In this document: positions 27,110-36,190 of the stretch, piece after piece
Position numbering within the stretch: the first letter of the stretch is position 1
Layout: every line of letters begins with the position of its first letter
Notes under the pieces: generated by a model
The model's database searches: none
The model's input: only the letters and a program-made list of their open reading frames with translations
Told to the model about the DNA's origin: nothing
Assembly: GCA_016703945.1 (NCBI GenBank)
Contig: JADJBC010000010.1
Span: forward strand, 11,708 to 75,707
Length of the DNA: 64,000 nt
From: Candidatus Aalborgicola danicus
GTDB lineage: Bacteria > Pseudomonadota > Gammaproteobacteria > Burkholderiales > Burkholderiaceae_C
Direction: 5' to 3'
Position numbers and translations under genes: made by a program

Positions 27110-28000
27110 TCAGTGCGAGCGGATCATGGTGCCAAAGGCCTGTTCCGTCAAAATTTCCAGCAGCAGCACATGGGGCACCCGCCCATCGATGATGTGCACG
27201 GCGTTGACGCCACTCTTGGCCGCGTCCAGCGCGCCGGCAATCTTGGGCAACATGCCGCCGGAAATGGTGCCGTCGGCAAACAATTCGTCAATGCGCCGCG
27301 CTGTCAAATCGGTCAGCAGTTCGCCATCTTTGTTGAGAACGCCGCTGATATTGGTCAACATCAGCAGCTTTTCGGCCTTGAGCACGGTGGCCAGCTTGGC
27401 CGCCACCACGTCAGCGTTGATGTTGTAACTCTCGTTGTTTTCGCCAAATCCAATCGGGCTGATAACGGGAATGAAAGCGTCATCCTGCAGGGCTTTGACC
27501 ACGCTGGGGTCTATGCTGAGGATGTCACCGACCTGGCCCACGTCGTGCTCGACATTGGGATCGGCGTTGTCCAGCATCTTGAGTTTTTGGGCCCGGATCA
27601 TGCCGCCGTCGCGTCCTGTCAGGCCCACAGCCTTGCCGCCGGCCTGGTTGATCAGGCCCACGATGTCCTGCTGCACCTCGCCACCCAGCACCCACTCCAC
27701 CACTTCCATGGTTTCGGCATCTGTTACGCGCATGCCCTGGATGAATTCACCCTTCTTGCCCAGGCGTTTCAGGGCGTTTTCGATCTGCGGGCCGCCGCCG
27801 TGCACCACCACCGGGTTGATGCCCACCAGCTTCAAGAGCACCACGTCTTCGGCAAAGTCGGCCTGCAAGGCCGGGTCGGTCATGGCGTTACCGCCGTATT
27901 TGATGACCATGGTTTTGCCGTGGTACTTGCGGATATAGGGCAGGGCCTGGGCCAGGATTTCGGCCTTTTCGCGAGGGGGAATATGCGCGGTGTCAGTCAT
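27110..28000 (-). CDS. argB: Acetylglutamate kinase
   Basis: 296 residues from the ATG at 28000; the longer upstream frame (to 28102) overlaps the antiporter gene and is not conserved-looking. ArgB motifs: VIKYGGNAM (about 31-39), VVHGGGPQI, GLTGRDGG, ISPIGFGENNESYNINAD and a C terminus RVPHVLLLEILTEQAFGTMI. It phosphorylates N-acetyl-L-glutamate, the second step of arginine biosynthesis, in the cytoplasm. It is preceded by the CPA2 antiporter gene (52-nt gap). Confidence 0.96.
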   Translation of the reverse strand: MTDTAHIPPREKAEILAQALPYIRKYHGKTMVIKYGGNAMTDPALQADFAEDVVLLKLVGINPVVVHGGGPQIENALKRLGKKGEFIQGMRVTDAETMEVVEWVLGGEVQQDIVGLINQAGGKAVGLTGRDGGMIRAQKLKMLDNADPNVEHDVGQVGDILSIDPSVVKALQDDAFIPVISPIGFGENNESYNINADVVAAKLATVLKAEKLLMLTNISGVLNKDGELLTDLTARRIDELFADGTISGGMLPKIAGALDAAKSGVNAVHIIDGRVPHVLLLEILTEQAFGTMIRSH

Positions 28001-28052
28001 GGTGATGGGGTCGCTCTGTCGAGGTTGCAGGGAGTGTGCGGATTGTGCCGCA

Positions 28053-29771
28053 TCAGGCGCTGCCGCTGGCAATGGGCGGCGGCGAAAAACGCTCCAGCAC
28101 ATGCTGGGTCATGCCCTTGGCCAGCTCTTCCTCACCAAAGAAGACCATGCCAATGCTGTCCTCACGCAGCAAGTTGGACTCAGCCTCGCTGTGGGTGCGC
28201 AACACAATCTCGATGCCAGGGTTGAGAGCGCGGGCGGTATCAGCCATTTGCCGCACCCCTACAGGGTCGGGTGTCGCAATCACCAGCATGGCGGCATGGG
28301 CGATGTGCGCTTGTATCAGCACCTCCGGATCTGCCGCACTGCCGGACACGGCTGCAACACCCTGGCTGCGCAACTGCTCCACCAATTCCCGGTTTTGCTC
28401 GGCCACCACATAGGGGATGCCCCCGGCATCCATGGCCTTGGCAATGCGTTGACCCACCCGGCCGTAGCCCACCAGCACCACTTGGCCTTCCAGGTATTTG
28501 CGCTCGGTGCTCATGGGCAGCTCGGCAAACGGGTCTTGCCGCTGCTCCAGGCGGCGGGCCAGTTCCGAGTGCCCCAACACCCAGCGGCGAAAGGGCTCCA
28601 CAGCAGCAAACAGCAAGGGGTTCAGTGCAATCGAGATCAGCGCACCGGCCAGCACCAGGCTCATGCCCATGGCGGGCAACAGGCCCAGCGCCACACCCAG
28701 GCCGGCCAGGATGAACGAAAACTCGCCAATCTGCGCCAGGCTGGCGGCCACGGTCAGCGCGGTATTGATGGGGTAACGCAAGGCCAGCACCAGTGCTGCT
28801 GCCACCAGCGCCTTGCCCAGGATGATGATGGCCACCACGGCCAGCACCCGCAGGGGCTGCTCCAGCAGGATGGCCGGCTCAAACAACATGCCCACCGACA
28901 CAAAAAACAGCACCGAGAAGGCATCGCGCAGCGGCAGCGATTCTTCCGCCGCCCGGTGGCTGAACTCGGATTCCCGCATCACCATGCCGGCGAAAAAGGC
29001 ACCCAGCGCAAACGACACGCTGAACAGGGCCGAGGCGCCGTAGGCAATACCAATTGCCGTAGCGATGACGGCAAGCGTGAACAACTCCCGCGAACCGGTG
29101 CGCGCCACCTGCCACAACAACCAGGGCAGCGCGCGGCGACCCACCACCAGCATCAGCGCAATAAAGGCCGCAACCTGCAACAAGGTTTGGCCAATGGCCA
29201 TCCAGATCGGCTTGGTTTCAGCCACCGGGGTAGCGCTGGTACCGCCCAATACACCCGCCAGCGGCGGCAGCAACACCAGAACCAGCACCGTGGCCAGGTC
29301 CTCCACCACCAGCCAGCCCACCGCAATCCGCCCATTCATGGTGTCCAGCACCCCACGGGCTTCCAGCGCCTTGAGCAAGACCACGGTGCTGGCGCAGGAC
29401 AGCGACAGGCCCAAAATCAGGCCATTGCCAAAACTCCAGCCCCACCACCAGGCGGTGACCATGCCCAAAGCTGTCGCCAGCCCCATCTGTAGCACCGCGC
29501 CGGGAACGGCAATCCGCTTGACGGCCAGCAGGTCGTTGAGCGAAAAGTGCAGCCCCACGCCAAACATCAGCAGCATGACGCCGATCTCCGACAACTGGGA
29601 TGCCATGTGGACGTCGGCCACAAAACCTGGGGTGGCAGGACCAATCACAATGCCCGCCAGCAAATAACCCACCAGCGCCGGCACCTTGATCCGCTCCGCC
29701 AGAAAACCCAGAACCAGTGCAACGCCAAAGCCGGCCGTGATGGTCGTAATAAGGGGGATGTTGTGTTCCAT
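28053..29771 (-). CDS. CPA2-family monovalent cation:proton antiporter (YbaL/KefB type)
   Basis: 572 residues. About 12 hydrophobic segments form a Na+/H+ exchanger domain (residues ~1-380, with GYLLAGIVIGP, EIGVMLLMFGVGLHF and WLVVEDLATVLVLVLLPPLAG). A cytoplasmic TrkA-N (RCK) domain follows at ~410-530 (VVLVGYGRVGQRIAKAM), with an NAD-binding GYGRVG motif. It probably moves K+ or Na+ against protons, gated by nucleotide. It is divergent from the MlaF-like gene (87-nt gap). Confidence 0.92.
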   Translation of the reverse strand: MEHNIPLITTITAGFGVALVLGFLAERIKVPALVGYLLAGIVIGPATPGFVADVHMASQLSEIGVMLLMFGVGLHFSLNDLLAVKRIAVPGAVLQMGLATALGMVTAWWWGWSFGNGLILGLSLSCASTVVLLKALEARGVLDTMNGRIAVGWLVVEDLATVLVLVLLPPLAGVLGGTSATPVAETKPIWMAIGQTLLQVAAFIALMLVVGRRALPWLLWQVARTGSRELFTLAVIATAIGIAYGASALFSVSFALGAFFAGMVMRESEFSHRAAEESLPLRDAFSVLFFVSVGMLFEPAILLEQPLRVLAVVAIIILGKALVAAALVLALRYPINTALTVAASLAQIGEFSFILAGLGVALGLLPAMGMSLVLAGALISIALNPLLFAAVEPFRRWVLGHSELARRLEQRQDPFAELPMSTERKYLEGQVVLVGYGRVGQRIAKAMDAGGIPYVVAEQNRELVEQLRSQGVAAVSGSAADPEVLIQAHIAHAAMLVIATPDPVGVRQMADTARALNPGIEIVLRTHSEAESNLLREDSIGMVFFGEEELAKGMTQHVLERFSPPPIASGSA

Positions 29772-29858
29772 TGTTCTTTGCCGTTAGTCAGGCCGGTGGA
29801 CCCGAAAGTGGGATCCCCTATCATTGGGGCGCCGCACCCCTGCGCGGCTTGAGTTCTT

Positions 29859-30707
29859 ATGTCCATTATCCCAAGCCCCTCCCTCATAGAGTTTCGCAAG
29901 CTGCGTTTTGCGTACACAGACCACCCGGTGCTGGACTCCATTTCGCTGCGTATCCCCCGCGGCAAGGTCACCGCCCTGATTGGGCCCATGGGCGCCGGCA
30001 AGACCACGGCCTTGCGCCTGATGGGCGGCGAACAGCGCGCCCAGTCGGGTGAAATGTTGTTTGATGGGCAGGACGTGACCCACATGAACCAGCGCCAGCT
30101 CTACGCGGCGCGACGCCGTATGGGCATGCTGTTCCAGTTTGGTGCCTTGTTTGCCGACCTGAGTGTGTTTGAGAACGTGGCCTTTCCGCTGCGCGAACAC
30201 ACCGACCTGCCCGAGGCCCTGATCCGCGACATCGTGCTGATGAAACTCAACGCCGTGGGCCTGCGCGGCGCACGCGACCTGCTGCCCAGCGAAGTCTCGG
30301 GCGGTATGGCCCGGCGCATTGCGCTGGCCCGCGCCATTGCGCTGGACCCCGAACTGGTGATGTACGACGAGCCGTTTTCCGGCCTGGACCCGATTTCGTT
30401 AAAAACTGCGGCCCGCCTGATCCGCCAGCTAAACGACGCCATGGGCCTGACCAGTGTGTTTGTGTCGCATGAGCTCAAACAGACGCTGGAGATTGCCGAC
30501 CATGTGATCATTCTGGCCAATGGCCAGGTGGCAATCGAAGGCACGCCCGACGAAGTGCGCAACAGCACCGACGCCATGGTTTACCAGTATCTCAACGCCA
30601 AGCCCGACGGGCCGGTGCGTTTCCACTTCCCCGGGCTTGCCGTGGAAGAGGACTTTGCGCTGGTAGCGCCTCAGAAACCGCGTACCGGCATGTCCGCGCC
30701 GCGTTGA
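29859..30707 (+). CDS. MlaF-like ABC transporter ATP-binding protein, orphan
   Basis: 282 residues. Walker A GPMGAGKT (about 43-50), signature SEVSGGMARR, Walker B LVMYDEP, H-loop SHELKQ. The tail (DGPVRFHFPG...) is that of betaproteobacterial MlaF/Mkl proteins. By family MlaF drives phospholipid transport with MlaE and MlaD. Here no mlaE or mlaD follows: the next gene (PhyH) is on the opposite strand and overlaps by 37 bp. A separate MCE transporter with its own ATPase lies at 57401-60929. The partner is therefore unknown. The call as ABC ATPase is firm and MlaF identity probable. Confidence 0.85.
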   Translation: MSIIPSPSLIEFRKLRFAYTDHPVLDSISLRIPRGKVTALIGPMGAGKTTALRLMGGEQRAQSGEMLFDGQDVTHMNQRQLYAARRRMGMLFQFGALFADLSVFENVAFPLREHTDLPEALIRDIVLMKLNAVGLRGARDLLPSEVSGGMARRIALARAIALDPELVMYDEPFSGLDPISLKTAARLIRQLNDAMGLTSVFVSHELKQTLEIADHVIILANGQVAIEGTPDEVRNSTDAMVYQYLNAKPDGPVRFHFPGLAVEEDFALVAPQKPRTGMSAPR

Positions 30708-31507
30708 ATCCAATTGGCGGAGGAATAGAGTGCTGCTGCGTCCGTCACATGCAAGGTGTACGCATGGCGTGACGCACTGGAGCGATTGGGTGCGCTGTAG
30801 TGCGGCAACAAGCCATGAAACACCACCAAAGTACCCGCCTCGACTTCCAGCGGCATGGCCGTGATGCTGCCCGGCCACGGTGTGGCGTCCAGTTTTTGCA
30901 TGGTGACCTGGTCACCGTGGCGCACGAAGCGTTCACGCAGCGGGCTGCGGTGTGCACCGGGCTGTGTCCACAAACAACCGTTGTGGACCGTCGCGTCTTC
31001 CAGCGCAAACCAGAAGGTGGTTACGCTGATCGGCGTGGTCTCGAAAAACGTGGCGTCCTGGTGCCACCCGACTTCGCCGCCGATGCCGGGTTGTTTGAAG
31101 ATGTACATGGACTGCCATATTTCAGGCTGCGCAAGGCCCAGACCCCGGGCGATCTGCTGCAGTTCCGGTCCGCGTGAAAAGTCCGAAAAAACAGGGTCCA
31201 GGTCATGCATTGCGTGCCCGATCTTGTTGATCGACAGCGCCTTGGCCTGGCGCAACTCACCATCGGGCCCGAAGGCCTCTTCTTCAAAGAAGCAACTCGT
31301 ATTCACCGCGGAATCCAGAAAGTAGCGGTCAATCAAACGCACCTGGTCGTTGGTCGTGAAGATGGTTTTGCTTGCTGGCGGAATAAAAGCGTCCACGATG
31401 TCCCCAGCCCGCTGGCGTAGCACCTGCATCGCCTCTGGTGATTTGAAGTTCGGCAACACGAGGTATCCGTCGCGTTGGTAGGTGGCTTGTTGTTCAGAAG
31501 TCAGCAT
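30671..31507 (-). CDS. Phytanoyl-CoA dioxygenase (PhyH) family protein
   Basis: 278 residues. The Fe(II)/2-oxoglutarate signature is visible: HxD in GWHQDATFF (about 147-155), a distal His in FHGLLPHYSAPNRS and an Arg in SRHAYTLHV. The start MLTSEQQATYQRDGYLVLPN is typical of PhyH. It probably hydroxylates an acyl-CoA or other small substrate; PHYHD1-like enzymes are an alternative. Its 3' end overlaps the convergent MlaF-like gene by 37 bp. Confidence 0.88.
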   Translation of the reverse strand: MLTSEQQATYQRDGYLVLPNFKSPEAMQVLRQRAGDIVDAFIPPASKTIFTTNDQVRLIDRYFLDSAVNTSCFFEEEAFGPDGELRQAKALSINKIGHAMHDLDPVFSDFSRGPELQQIARGLGLAQPEIWQSMYIFKQPGIGGEVGWHQDATFFETTPISVTTFWFALEDATVHNGCLWTQPGAHRSPLRERFVRHGDQVTMQKLDATPWPGSITAMPLEVEAGTLVVFHGLLPHYSAPNRSSASRHAYTLHVTDAAALYSSANWIQRGADMPVRGF

Positions 31508-31545
31508 GCGGGGTCTTTTTTAACCACCCAGTATAGGCAACTCAG

Positions 31546-32439
31546 CTACTTTGCAGGCACAGCCATACGCGCCAGATCGTCACGTTTTTCCTGAAGGTAT
31601 TCGTCCAACTCCAGTTCATGCAATTGCGCGGCGTGCCGCTCGGTCAGCGCAAACCAGGCACGCAGGCGGGCGTCCATCTGAGCCTGCGGTGTGCCGCTGC
31701 CAACACTGGCATGGGCCTGGAGAGCCAGGTAGTTGCGCACCACGTTGCGCTCCAATGAGCCACGCTCGCCCTGTACAAACTGCGCTTTGCCGTCTGTGCC
31801 ATTGCCAACCGCGGTGAAGCCGATCTTGGTCCGGCCTGCGGTCGCCAGGTACAGGCGCATCGCGGTTTTGGCCAGGACACCATACCGGTAGGCGTATCCA
31901 AAATGCAAAAACGTGCGTTTGTCGTCCAGCGGCGTCACCTCAAACACGATGCGGTAGTCGCTGGTCGACAACGGCCCGCTGGCAGCCGACAGCAACACAC
32001 TGAGGTAGTCGTCGGTGGAGGCCACCACCTGCATGGCATACACCATACGGTAGGTCGCGCCCGCGGCCGCCCGCTTGGGGCCTGCCTCCAATGTCAATTG
32101 AGGACCTGCACTGGTGTTGGACACGCGGCAAGACCGCACATTGAGGTGCAGGAATAACACCTCACACACCGAATCGGCCGACCGCAGCACCGCGCTGACG
32201 CGGGCAAAGGGCTGTGCCAGTTCGGCGTACACATCACCGTCCAGGCGGTTGTCGCTCTCTTTGGAGACCAAATGGATCGGCGCACCCGCAGTGACCAGCC
32301 GCGCCTGCGGATTCAAACTGCTGCGTCTGGCCAGCAATTCGGCGGCCGGCTTAGTGGTTTGCGCTAAACACACGCCGGCCCAACACACCAGCTCCACAAA
32401 CAAACATGCCACAAGCAGCGGACGCAGGCTTGCCGTCAC
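31546..32439 (-). CDS. Exported hypothetical protein
   Basis: 297 residues from a GTG at 32439, which overlaps the preceding stop (GTGA) and gives a clean signal peptide (MTASLRPLLVACLFVELVCWAGVCLAQ in parts). The upstream ATG at 32469 lacks this logic. The mature protein has a long mixed alpha/beta region (HLVSKESDNRLDGDVYAEL, later RIVFEVTPLDDKRTFLHFGYAYRYG). It resembles proteins with a START/SRPBCC-like fold, but I cannot name the family. It is cotranscribed with and translationally coupled to the SBP gene upstream. Confidence 0.65.
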   Translation of the reverse strand: MTASLRPLLVACLFVELVCWAGVCLAQTTKPAAELLARRSSLNPQARLVTAGAPIHLVSKESDNRLDGDVYAELAQPFARVSAVLRSADSVCEVLFLHLNVRSCRVSNTSAGPQLTLEAGPKRAAAGATYRMVYAMQVVASTDDYLSVLLSAASGPLSTSDYRIVFEVTPLDDKRTFLHFGYAYRYGVLAKTAMRLYLATAGRTKIGFTAVGNGTDGKAQFVQGERGSLERNVVRNYLALQAHASVGSGTPQAQMDARLRAWFALTERHAAQLHELELDEYLQEKRDDLARMAVPAK

Positions 32440-33335
32440 TGCAACACAGTGCTCAGCAACGGGTGCCACAACTCCTTGCGGCCCAAGGGGGTGGCCGCCG
32501 GCAGGTAGGGATTTTCAATACGGAACAGTTTGCGCTTTTGCAGACCCGCCGCTGCCACCAGGGGTTCCAGGCGCCGCGCAAACAAGGCATCAAAACTGCC
32601 ATCTCTGATGGCCTGCTCGAAACCATAAGACAGCCGCTCAGCCAACTCGGGCCGCTTCTTGGTCACGAAAAAATAGTAGGCGGTTGGATAGGCAATAGCC
32701 CAGGTCGACACGGTCTGAAGGCCATACTTTTGGGCGATCGGTGCAACCTCCACAATGCCCAGCGGCAACAATTGAAAGCTGCCGCTTTTCAGCCGTTCAA
32801 TCGAAGAAGCCACGTTGGTCAGGCGTACGACCTGTAGCCCGGCCTCCGTCTGAATGGCGTAGTCCGGCCAGTCAAACACCTGCCCCAGCTTGACACGGTC
32901 CAGTTCCGCTCGGTTCTGCATCCTTTCCAATGCGGCCACCGTGTCGCGTGTGCCCATGCCGATGCGAATGCCCAGCAAACCCTTGTACAGGCAATAACGT
33001 ACCGGCAAACCGGCTTGCTCGCGGGCGTGGCTGGTCTGGGATGCAATCAGGTCGAGCTCGCCACGTTCCAGCTGGCTGTAGGCGCGACTCTGGCTCCAGT
33101 CAATTTGTGGCCCCTTCTTCATCACGTAGGGGCCGTATTTGGCCTTAGATTTTTCCAGAATGAGCGCCAGGACTTCACCTTTGTAATTCAAGGTTTCGGA
33201 TTTCTGGTCGTCGTAAAAATTGTGCCGCACCACAGTTGTGTCGGCGGCACATACACCCAGGCTAACGAACACCAACACACTGCTCCAGACGCTGGGCAGC
33301 CAGTAATTTGAAAAGCGGAACCGAACTTTTTGCAT
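32436..33335 (-). CDS. Periplasmic substrate-binding-like protein (SBP_bac_3 type)
   Basis: 299 residues from the ATG at 33335, which gives a signal peptide (to ~GVCAAD). The longer frame back to 33473 overlaps the divergent promoter. The pattern (YSQLERGELDLIASQTSHAREQAG, AIQTEAGLQVVRLTNVASSIERLKSGSFQLLPLG, YYFFVTKKRPELAERLSYGFEQAIRDGSFDALF) is that of extracellular solute-binding family 3. No permease or ATPase genes are adjacent, so it may be a sensor or orphan. It is followed by an overlapping exported-protein gene. Confidence 0.82.
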   Translation of the reverse strand: MQKVRFRFSNYWLPSVWSSVLVFVSLGVCAADTTVVRHNFYDDQKSETLNYKGEVLALILEKSKAKYGPYVMKKGPQIDWSQSRAYSQLERGELDLIASQTSHAREQAGLPVRYCLYKGLLGIRIGMGTRDTVAALERMQNRAELDRVKLGQVFDWPDYAIQTEAGLQVVRLTNVASSIERLKSGSFQLLPLGIVEVAPIAQKYGLQTVSTWAIAYPTAYYFFVTKKRPELAERLSYGFEQAIRDGSFDALFARRLEPLVAAAGLQKRKLFRIENPYLPAATPLGRKELWHPLLSTVLQ

Positions 33336-33484
33336 TGTAAAATTAGTGCTCAGACAGCTCTTTGCACTGTACCGCAAGCCGGTCAGCACCCCAATTTTCA
33401 ATTCCTTGGGCTCCAATGGATTGACGTCCATCAATTTTGTTTCATACTGGAAGCGCATCCGGAAGAAAAACAAGGAGCGTTGGA

Positions 33485-34228
33485 ATGAATCAAAAAAGCT
33501 TGGCCATGCTTTTTGCCGCGTGGCTTATCGGCTATGGCGTCACGGCGCAAAGCGCCGCCTTGCGACTGACCACCGAGAATTCACCCCCTTTCAACATGAT
33601 GGAGGGCGACAAGATCGTGGGCCGCGCAACCGACCTGGTTCGAGAGATGGCGGAGCGCGCCAAACTCACGATCAGCATCGACATGTTGCCCTGGGCCCGG
33701 GCCTACAACATGGCATTGAAAGATGCCGACACCTGCGTCTTCGCCACCACCCGCACACCCGAACGCGAGCCTTTGTTCAAGTGGGTCGGCCCGGTGGGTG
33801 CTTCGGAATGGGTGTTGTATGGCAGTGCGGAACGCAACATCAAGCTGAACAGCATTGAAGATGCCCGCTCCATGACGATTGGCACCTACGTCGGCGACGC
33901 CAGAGACGAGTATTTCCGAAGCCGCGGATTCAGGGTGCAAAGTGCGTCGGATGACTTGTCCAACCCGCGCAAATTACTGCTCAATCGCATTGACCTTTGG
34001 GCCGCCAGTGTGGTTCGGGGGGCGCTGCTGGTCGCGCAGCACGACTGGACCGGCAAAGTGGTTCCCGTCCTGGCTTTTCACAAGGTGGATCTGTACTTGG
34101 CCTGCCATGCGGACCTGCCAACGCCACTGGTTGACCGGCTCAATGCCGCCCTGCTTGGTATGGTGCGTGACGGCACCACACGGGCCATCGAGAAGAAATA
34201 CGCCCGCTGGCCCTTGCCACCCCATTAA
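33485..34228 (+). CDS. Periplasmic substrate-binding-like protein (SBP_bac_3 type)
   Basis: 247 residues from the ATG at 33485, with AAGGAG 8 nt upstream. Signal peptide (to ~AQSAA), then LRLTTENSPPFNMMEGDKIVG and VREMAERAKLTISIDMLPWARAY, typical of family-3 solute-binding domains of amino-acid or quorum-like type. The C terminus is TRAIEKKYARWPLP. It is divergent from the other SBP gene (149 bp between the chosen starts). No transporter genes nearby. Confidence 0.85.
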   Translation: MNQKSLAMLFAAWLIGYGVTAQSAALRLTTENSPPFNMMEGDKIVGRATDLVREMAERAKLTISIDMLPWARAYNMALKDADTCVFATTRTPEREPLFKWVGPVGASEWVLYGSAERNIKLNSIEDARSMTIGTYVGDARDEYFRSRGFRVQSASDDLSNPRKLLLNRIDLWAASVVRGALLVAQHDWTGKVVPVLAFHKVDLYLACHADLPTPLVDRLNAALLGMVRDGTTRAIEKKYARWPLPPH

Positions 34229-34231
34229 CAC

Positions 34232-34287
34232 GGCCAACCAACGCCGGGTTGCACCGGACTGTGGGCAGGAACTAGCGTTGGCTGGCC
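34232..34287. terminator. Inverted repeat between convergent genes, possible terminator
   Basis: GGCCAACCAACGC (34232-34244) pairs with GCGTTGGCTGGCC (34275-34287), 12 of 13 bases. No clear T run follows. The right arm overlaps the last codons of the minus-strand gene. Weak support as a terminator. Confidence 0.35.
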
Positions 34288-34676
34288 ACGGGCTGCCAGC
34301 CTTCGGGGCAGTGCTGTGCGTAAGGATAGTATTTTCCGACCGACTGGCAGAAGTACCAGGTGTTGGCCGGTGCCGGCGGTGGTGCAGGAACCACCTCTAC
34401 GGGTGCCGAGTAGGTGATGGGCGCGGGAACATAGACCGGAGGGGGCGACACGTAAGTGACCGGTGCGGGCGGACTGGATTGGTTTGCACTGGCACTCAGC
34501 ACAGCGCCTGCCAACCCCAGAAACAACAGCGGTGCGACCCAATCGCCGCCATGTGACCGAACCGCGTGGGGTCGGTGGTTGTAAGGGTGACGGCCACGTC
34601 CATTGTCCGCAAGGGCGCTCAGGCTCAGTGTGGCGATCAACAGTGCAGTGCCGACTGACTTGGGAATGGTTCGCAT
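34272..34676 (-). CDS. Exported Pro-rich protein with C-terminal Cys motif
   Basis: 134 residues from the ATG at 34676. GAGG lies 6 nt before this ATG but directly abuts the alternative ATG at 34682. A signal peptide (to ~SALAD), a His/Arg-rich stretch, a hydrophobic segment (WVAPLLFLGLAGAVLSAS), then a Pro/Val/Tyr-rich linker and a C-terminal WYFCQSVGKYYPYAQHCPEGW module with two cysteines. This module is common in small betaproteobacterial envelope proteins of unknown function. It follows the CsbD-like gene on the same strand (88-nt gap). Confidence 0.7.
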   Translation of the reverse strand: MRTIPKSVGTALLIATLSLSALADNGRGRHPYNHRPHAVRSHGGDWVAPLLFLGLAGAVLSASANQSSPPAPVTYVSPPPVYVPAPITYSAPVEVVPAPPPAPANTWYFCQSVGKYYPYAQHCPEGWQPVASQR

Positions 34677-34764
34677 ATGCATCCTCGTTGGACCTCGGTA
34701 GGCTTACTCAACGTCACACCGGCAAAACCGTTGACAGCGCCCACGGCGGGTGGGCAGCCGTAGG

Positions 34765-34995
34765 CTACTTGACCAGTCCGACAGGCCCCATGGGGTTGTT
34801 GCGGGCCAGGATCGCCAGCGCATCGGCCTGACCAATCAACTCCCGGATGTCCCCAATCCGGCGTTCGGCCCGACCCGACACCTGCTTGCGGATGCCCAGA
34901 ACCTGCTGGTCGGCACTGCCGACAAAGTTACCGAAATCTTCCTGCAAACGGCCAACGATGCTTTTCATCGTACCCTGGAGTTGGTCAGTGTTCAT
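34765..34995 (-). CDS. CsbD-like small stress protein
   Basis: 76 residues from the ATG at 34995. The start MNTDQLQGTMKSIVGRLQEDFG fits the CsbD fold (Pfam CsbD family, stress-induced in Bacillus sigma-B regulon), with a divergent C-terminal helix (RRIGDIRELIGQADALAIL). CsbD proteins are small, abundant, and of unclear function. A Crp-type palindrome lies 98-113 nt upstream. Confidence 0.65.
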   Translation of the reverse strand: MNTDQLQGTMKSIVGRLQEDFGNFVGSADQQVLGIRKQVSGRAERRIGDIRELIGQADALAILARNNPMGPVGLVK

Positions 34996-35092
34996 GCTCG
35001 TTTTTCTTTCAACAAGGGTCAATGGACCCCGACAGTACCGAGCCAACAAACGGCTCACCGAACAATGGTAAAAAAGCGTGCCCCCATGCGTC

Positions 35093-35108
35093 GGTGCGCC
35101 GGAGCACA
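35093..35108. promoter_or_regulatory. Crp/Fnr-type palindrome, site 1
   Basis: GGTGC-GCCGGA-GCACA: 9 of 10 half-site positions match TGTGC-N6-GCACA. It lies between the divergent CsbD-like (98 nt) and RcnB-like (148 nt) genes. Confidence 0.55.
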
Positions 35109-35255
35109 CACGCTGCTTCTGGGTGAAATCACCACCACGGCTTCCAGGGAAAACGGGGACTTATGTCTGTCAGCGCACAGCCACACACTGCCGCCCCAAC
35201 TATGCTAGGGGTTGATTTGCCTACGCAATCCATGTTCCACCCACTGGAGTTCACC

Positions 35256-35726
35256 ATGACCATTCGCAAAAGCATTGCCGCACTTGTTGCCGCAGCCTTG
35301 TTCACCGGGCAATTCGCCCTGGCTCAGGGAGACCTCAATCTGCCCAGCCAACCTCGCAACGAACAACGGCAGCGTTACGACCAGACCCAGCGTTATGACC
35401 CATCACAACGGTATGAGCAGTCGCAACGGTATGACCAGCAAGGCCGTCGTGACCGCAACGACGCACGCCAGGGCTACCGCCAAAACCAGATCCGCGGTTA
35501 TGGGAACGACCAGCGCTACGAACGTGGCGCCGGCCCCAACCGCAACTTCCACCGCGGTGCCCGTCTGCCCTATGAGTACCGCACCCGGCAATATGTGGTC
35601 GAAGACTGGCGCGGTCACCGCCTGAGCGCGCCACCGCGTGGCTACCACTGGGTGCAATCTGGCAGCGACTACCTCCTGGTCGCCATCACCACCGGCATTA
35701 TTTTGCAGATGTTGCTCAATAACTAG
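35256..35726 (+). CDS. RcnB-family periplasmic protein with RY/Q repeats
   Basis: 156 residues from the ATG at 35256, with GGAG upstream. Signal peptide (to ~ALAQ). Residues 35-75 are a low-complexity run of (Q/E)RYD(Q/P) units (QRYDQTQRYDPSQRYEQSQR). The C-terminal ~60 residues have the RcnB pattern: LPYEYRTRQYVVEDWRGH, LSAPPRGYHWVQSGSDYLLVAI. RcnB proteins are periplasmic and in E. coli are linked to Ni/Co homeostasis, though many relatives here are of unknown role. The repeat region is an addition. Confidence 0.82.
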   Translation: MTIRKSIAALVAAALFTGQFALAQGDLNLPSQPRNEQRQRYDQTQRYDPSQRYEQSQRYDQQGRRDRNDARQGYRQNQIRGYGNDQRYERGAGPNRNFHRGARLPYEYRTRQYVVEDWRGHRLSAPPRGYHWVQSGSDYLLVAITTGIILQMLLNN

Positions 35727-35747
35727 AGAAATGAGTGGTACGGCGTC

Positions 35748-35763
35748 GGTGCGCTTGCGCACA
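35748..35763. promoter_or_regulatory. Crp/Fnr-type palindrome, site 2
   Basis: GGTGC-GCTTGC-GCACA: 9 of 10 half-site positions match. It lies 121-136 nt upstream of the coiled-coil gene at 35884. Confidence 0.6.
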
Positions 35764-35883
35764 GACCCGTTACCGCGTCCTGGGTAAGCTTCATCCAGTG
35801 GCCGCAATTGCGCCAACAAGGCCTTGCAACCGCAAGGCCAGTGCTACCGCACCCGTTGCCTCCACCTTGAAGGAACTAATCCC

Positions 35884-36168
35884 ATGGACAAGAAATCTGT
35901 TTATATCGAAAAAATGAAGACGCAGCTCGATGAGCTCAATGCCAATATGAACACGCTGGAAGCCAAAGCCGAAGAGGCCAAGGACGACGCACGCGCCTTG
36001 TACAAGGAAGAAATGGCCAAGCTTCGCCACCAGTCCGAAGTGGCAAAGGGCAAACTTGACGACATGAAGGTCGCCAGCGAAGACACCTGGGATGCCATGG
36101 TGACCGAAATGGAAAAGGTGCGCGACGCTTTTGTCCATTCTTTCAACTATTTCAAGTCGCAGGTGTGA
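35884..36168 (+). CDS. Small coiled-coil protein
   Basis: 94 residues from the ATG at 35884, with AAGGA 8 nt upstream. It is almost wholly helical and charged (YIEKMKTQLDELNANMNTLE, AEEAKDDARALYKEEMAKLR), so probably a coiled coil. It ends FNYFKSQV. No signal peptide. I recognise it as a common small stress-associated coiled-coil type in Burkholderiales but cannot name a family. A Crp-type site lies upstream, and a terminator directly follows. Confidence 0.72.
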   Translation: MDKKSVYIEKMKTQLDELNANMNTLEAKAEEAKDDARALYKEEMAKLRHQSEVAKGKLDDMKVASEDTWDAMVTEMEKVRDAFVHSFNYFKSQV

Positions 36169-36190
36169 TGCGCTGAGCGTTCACAGGACA

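Noticed and set aside
28001..28102. N-terminal extension of argB
   Set aside because: It overlaps the antiporter gene, is not ArgB-like, and the ATG at 28000 begins a normal ArgB.
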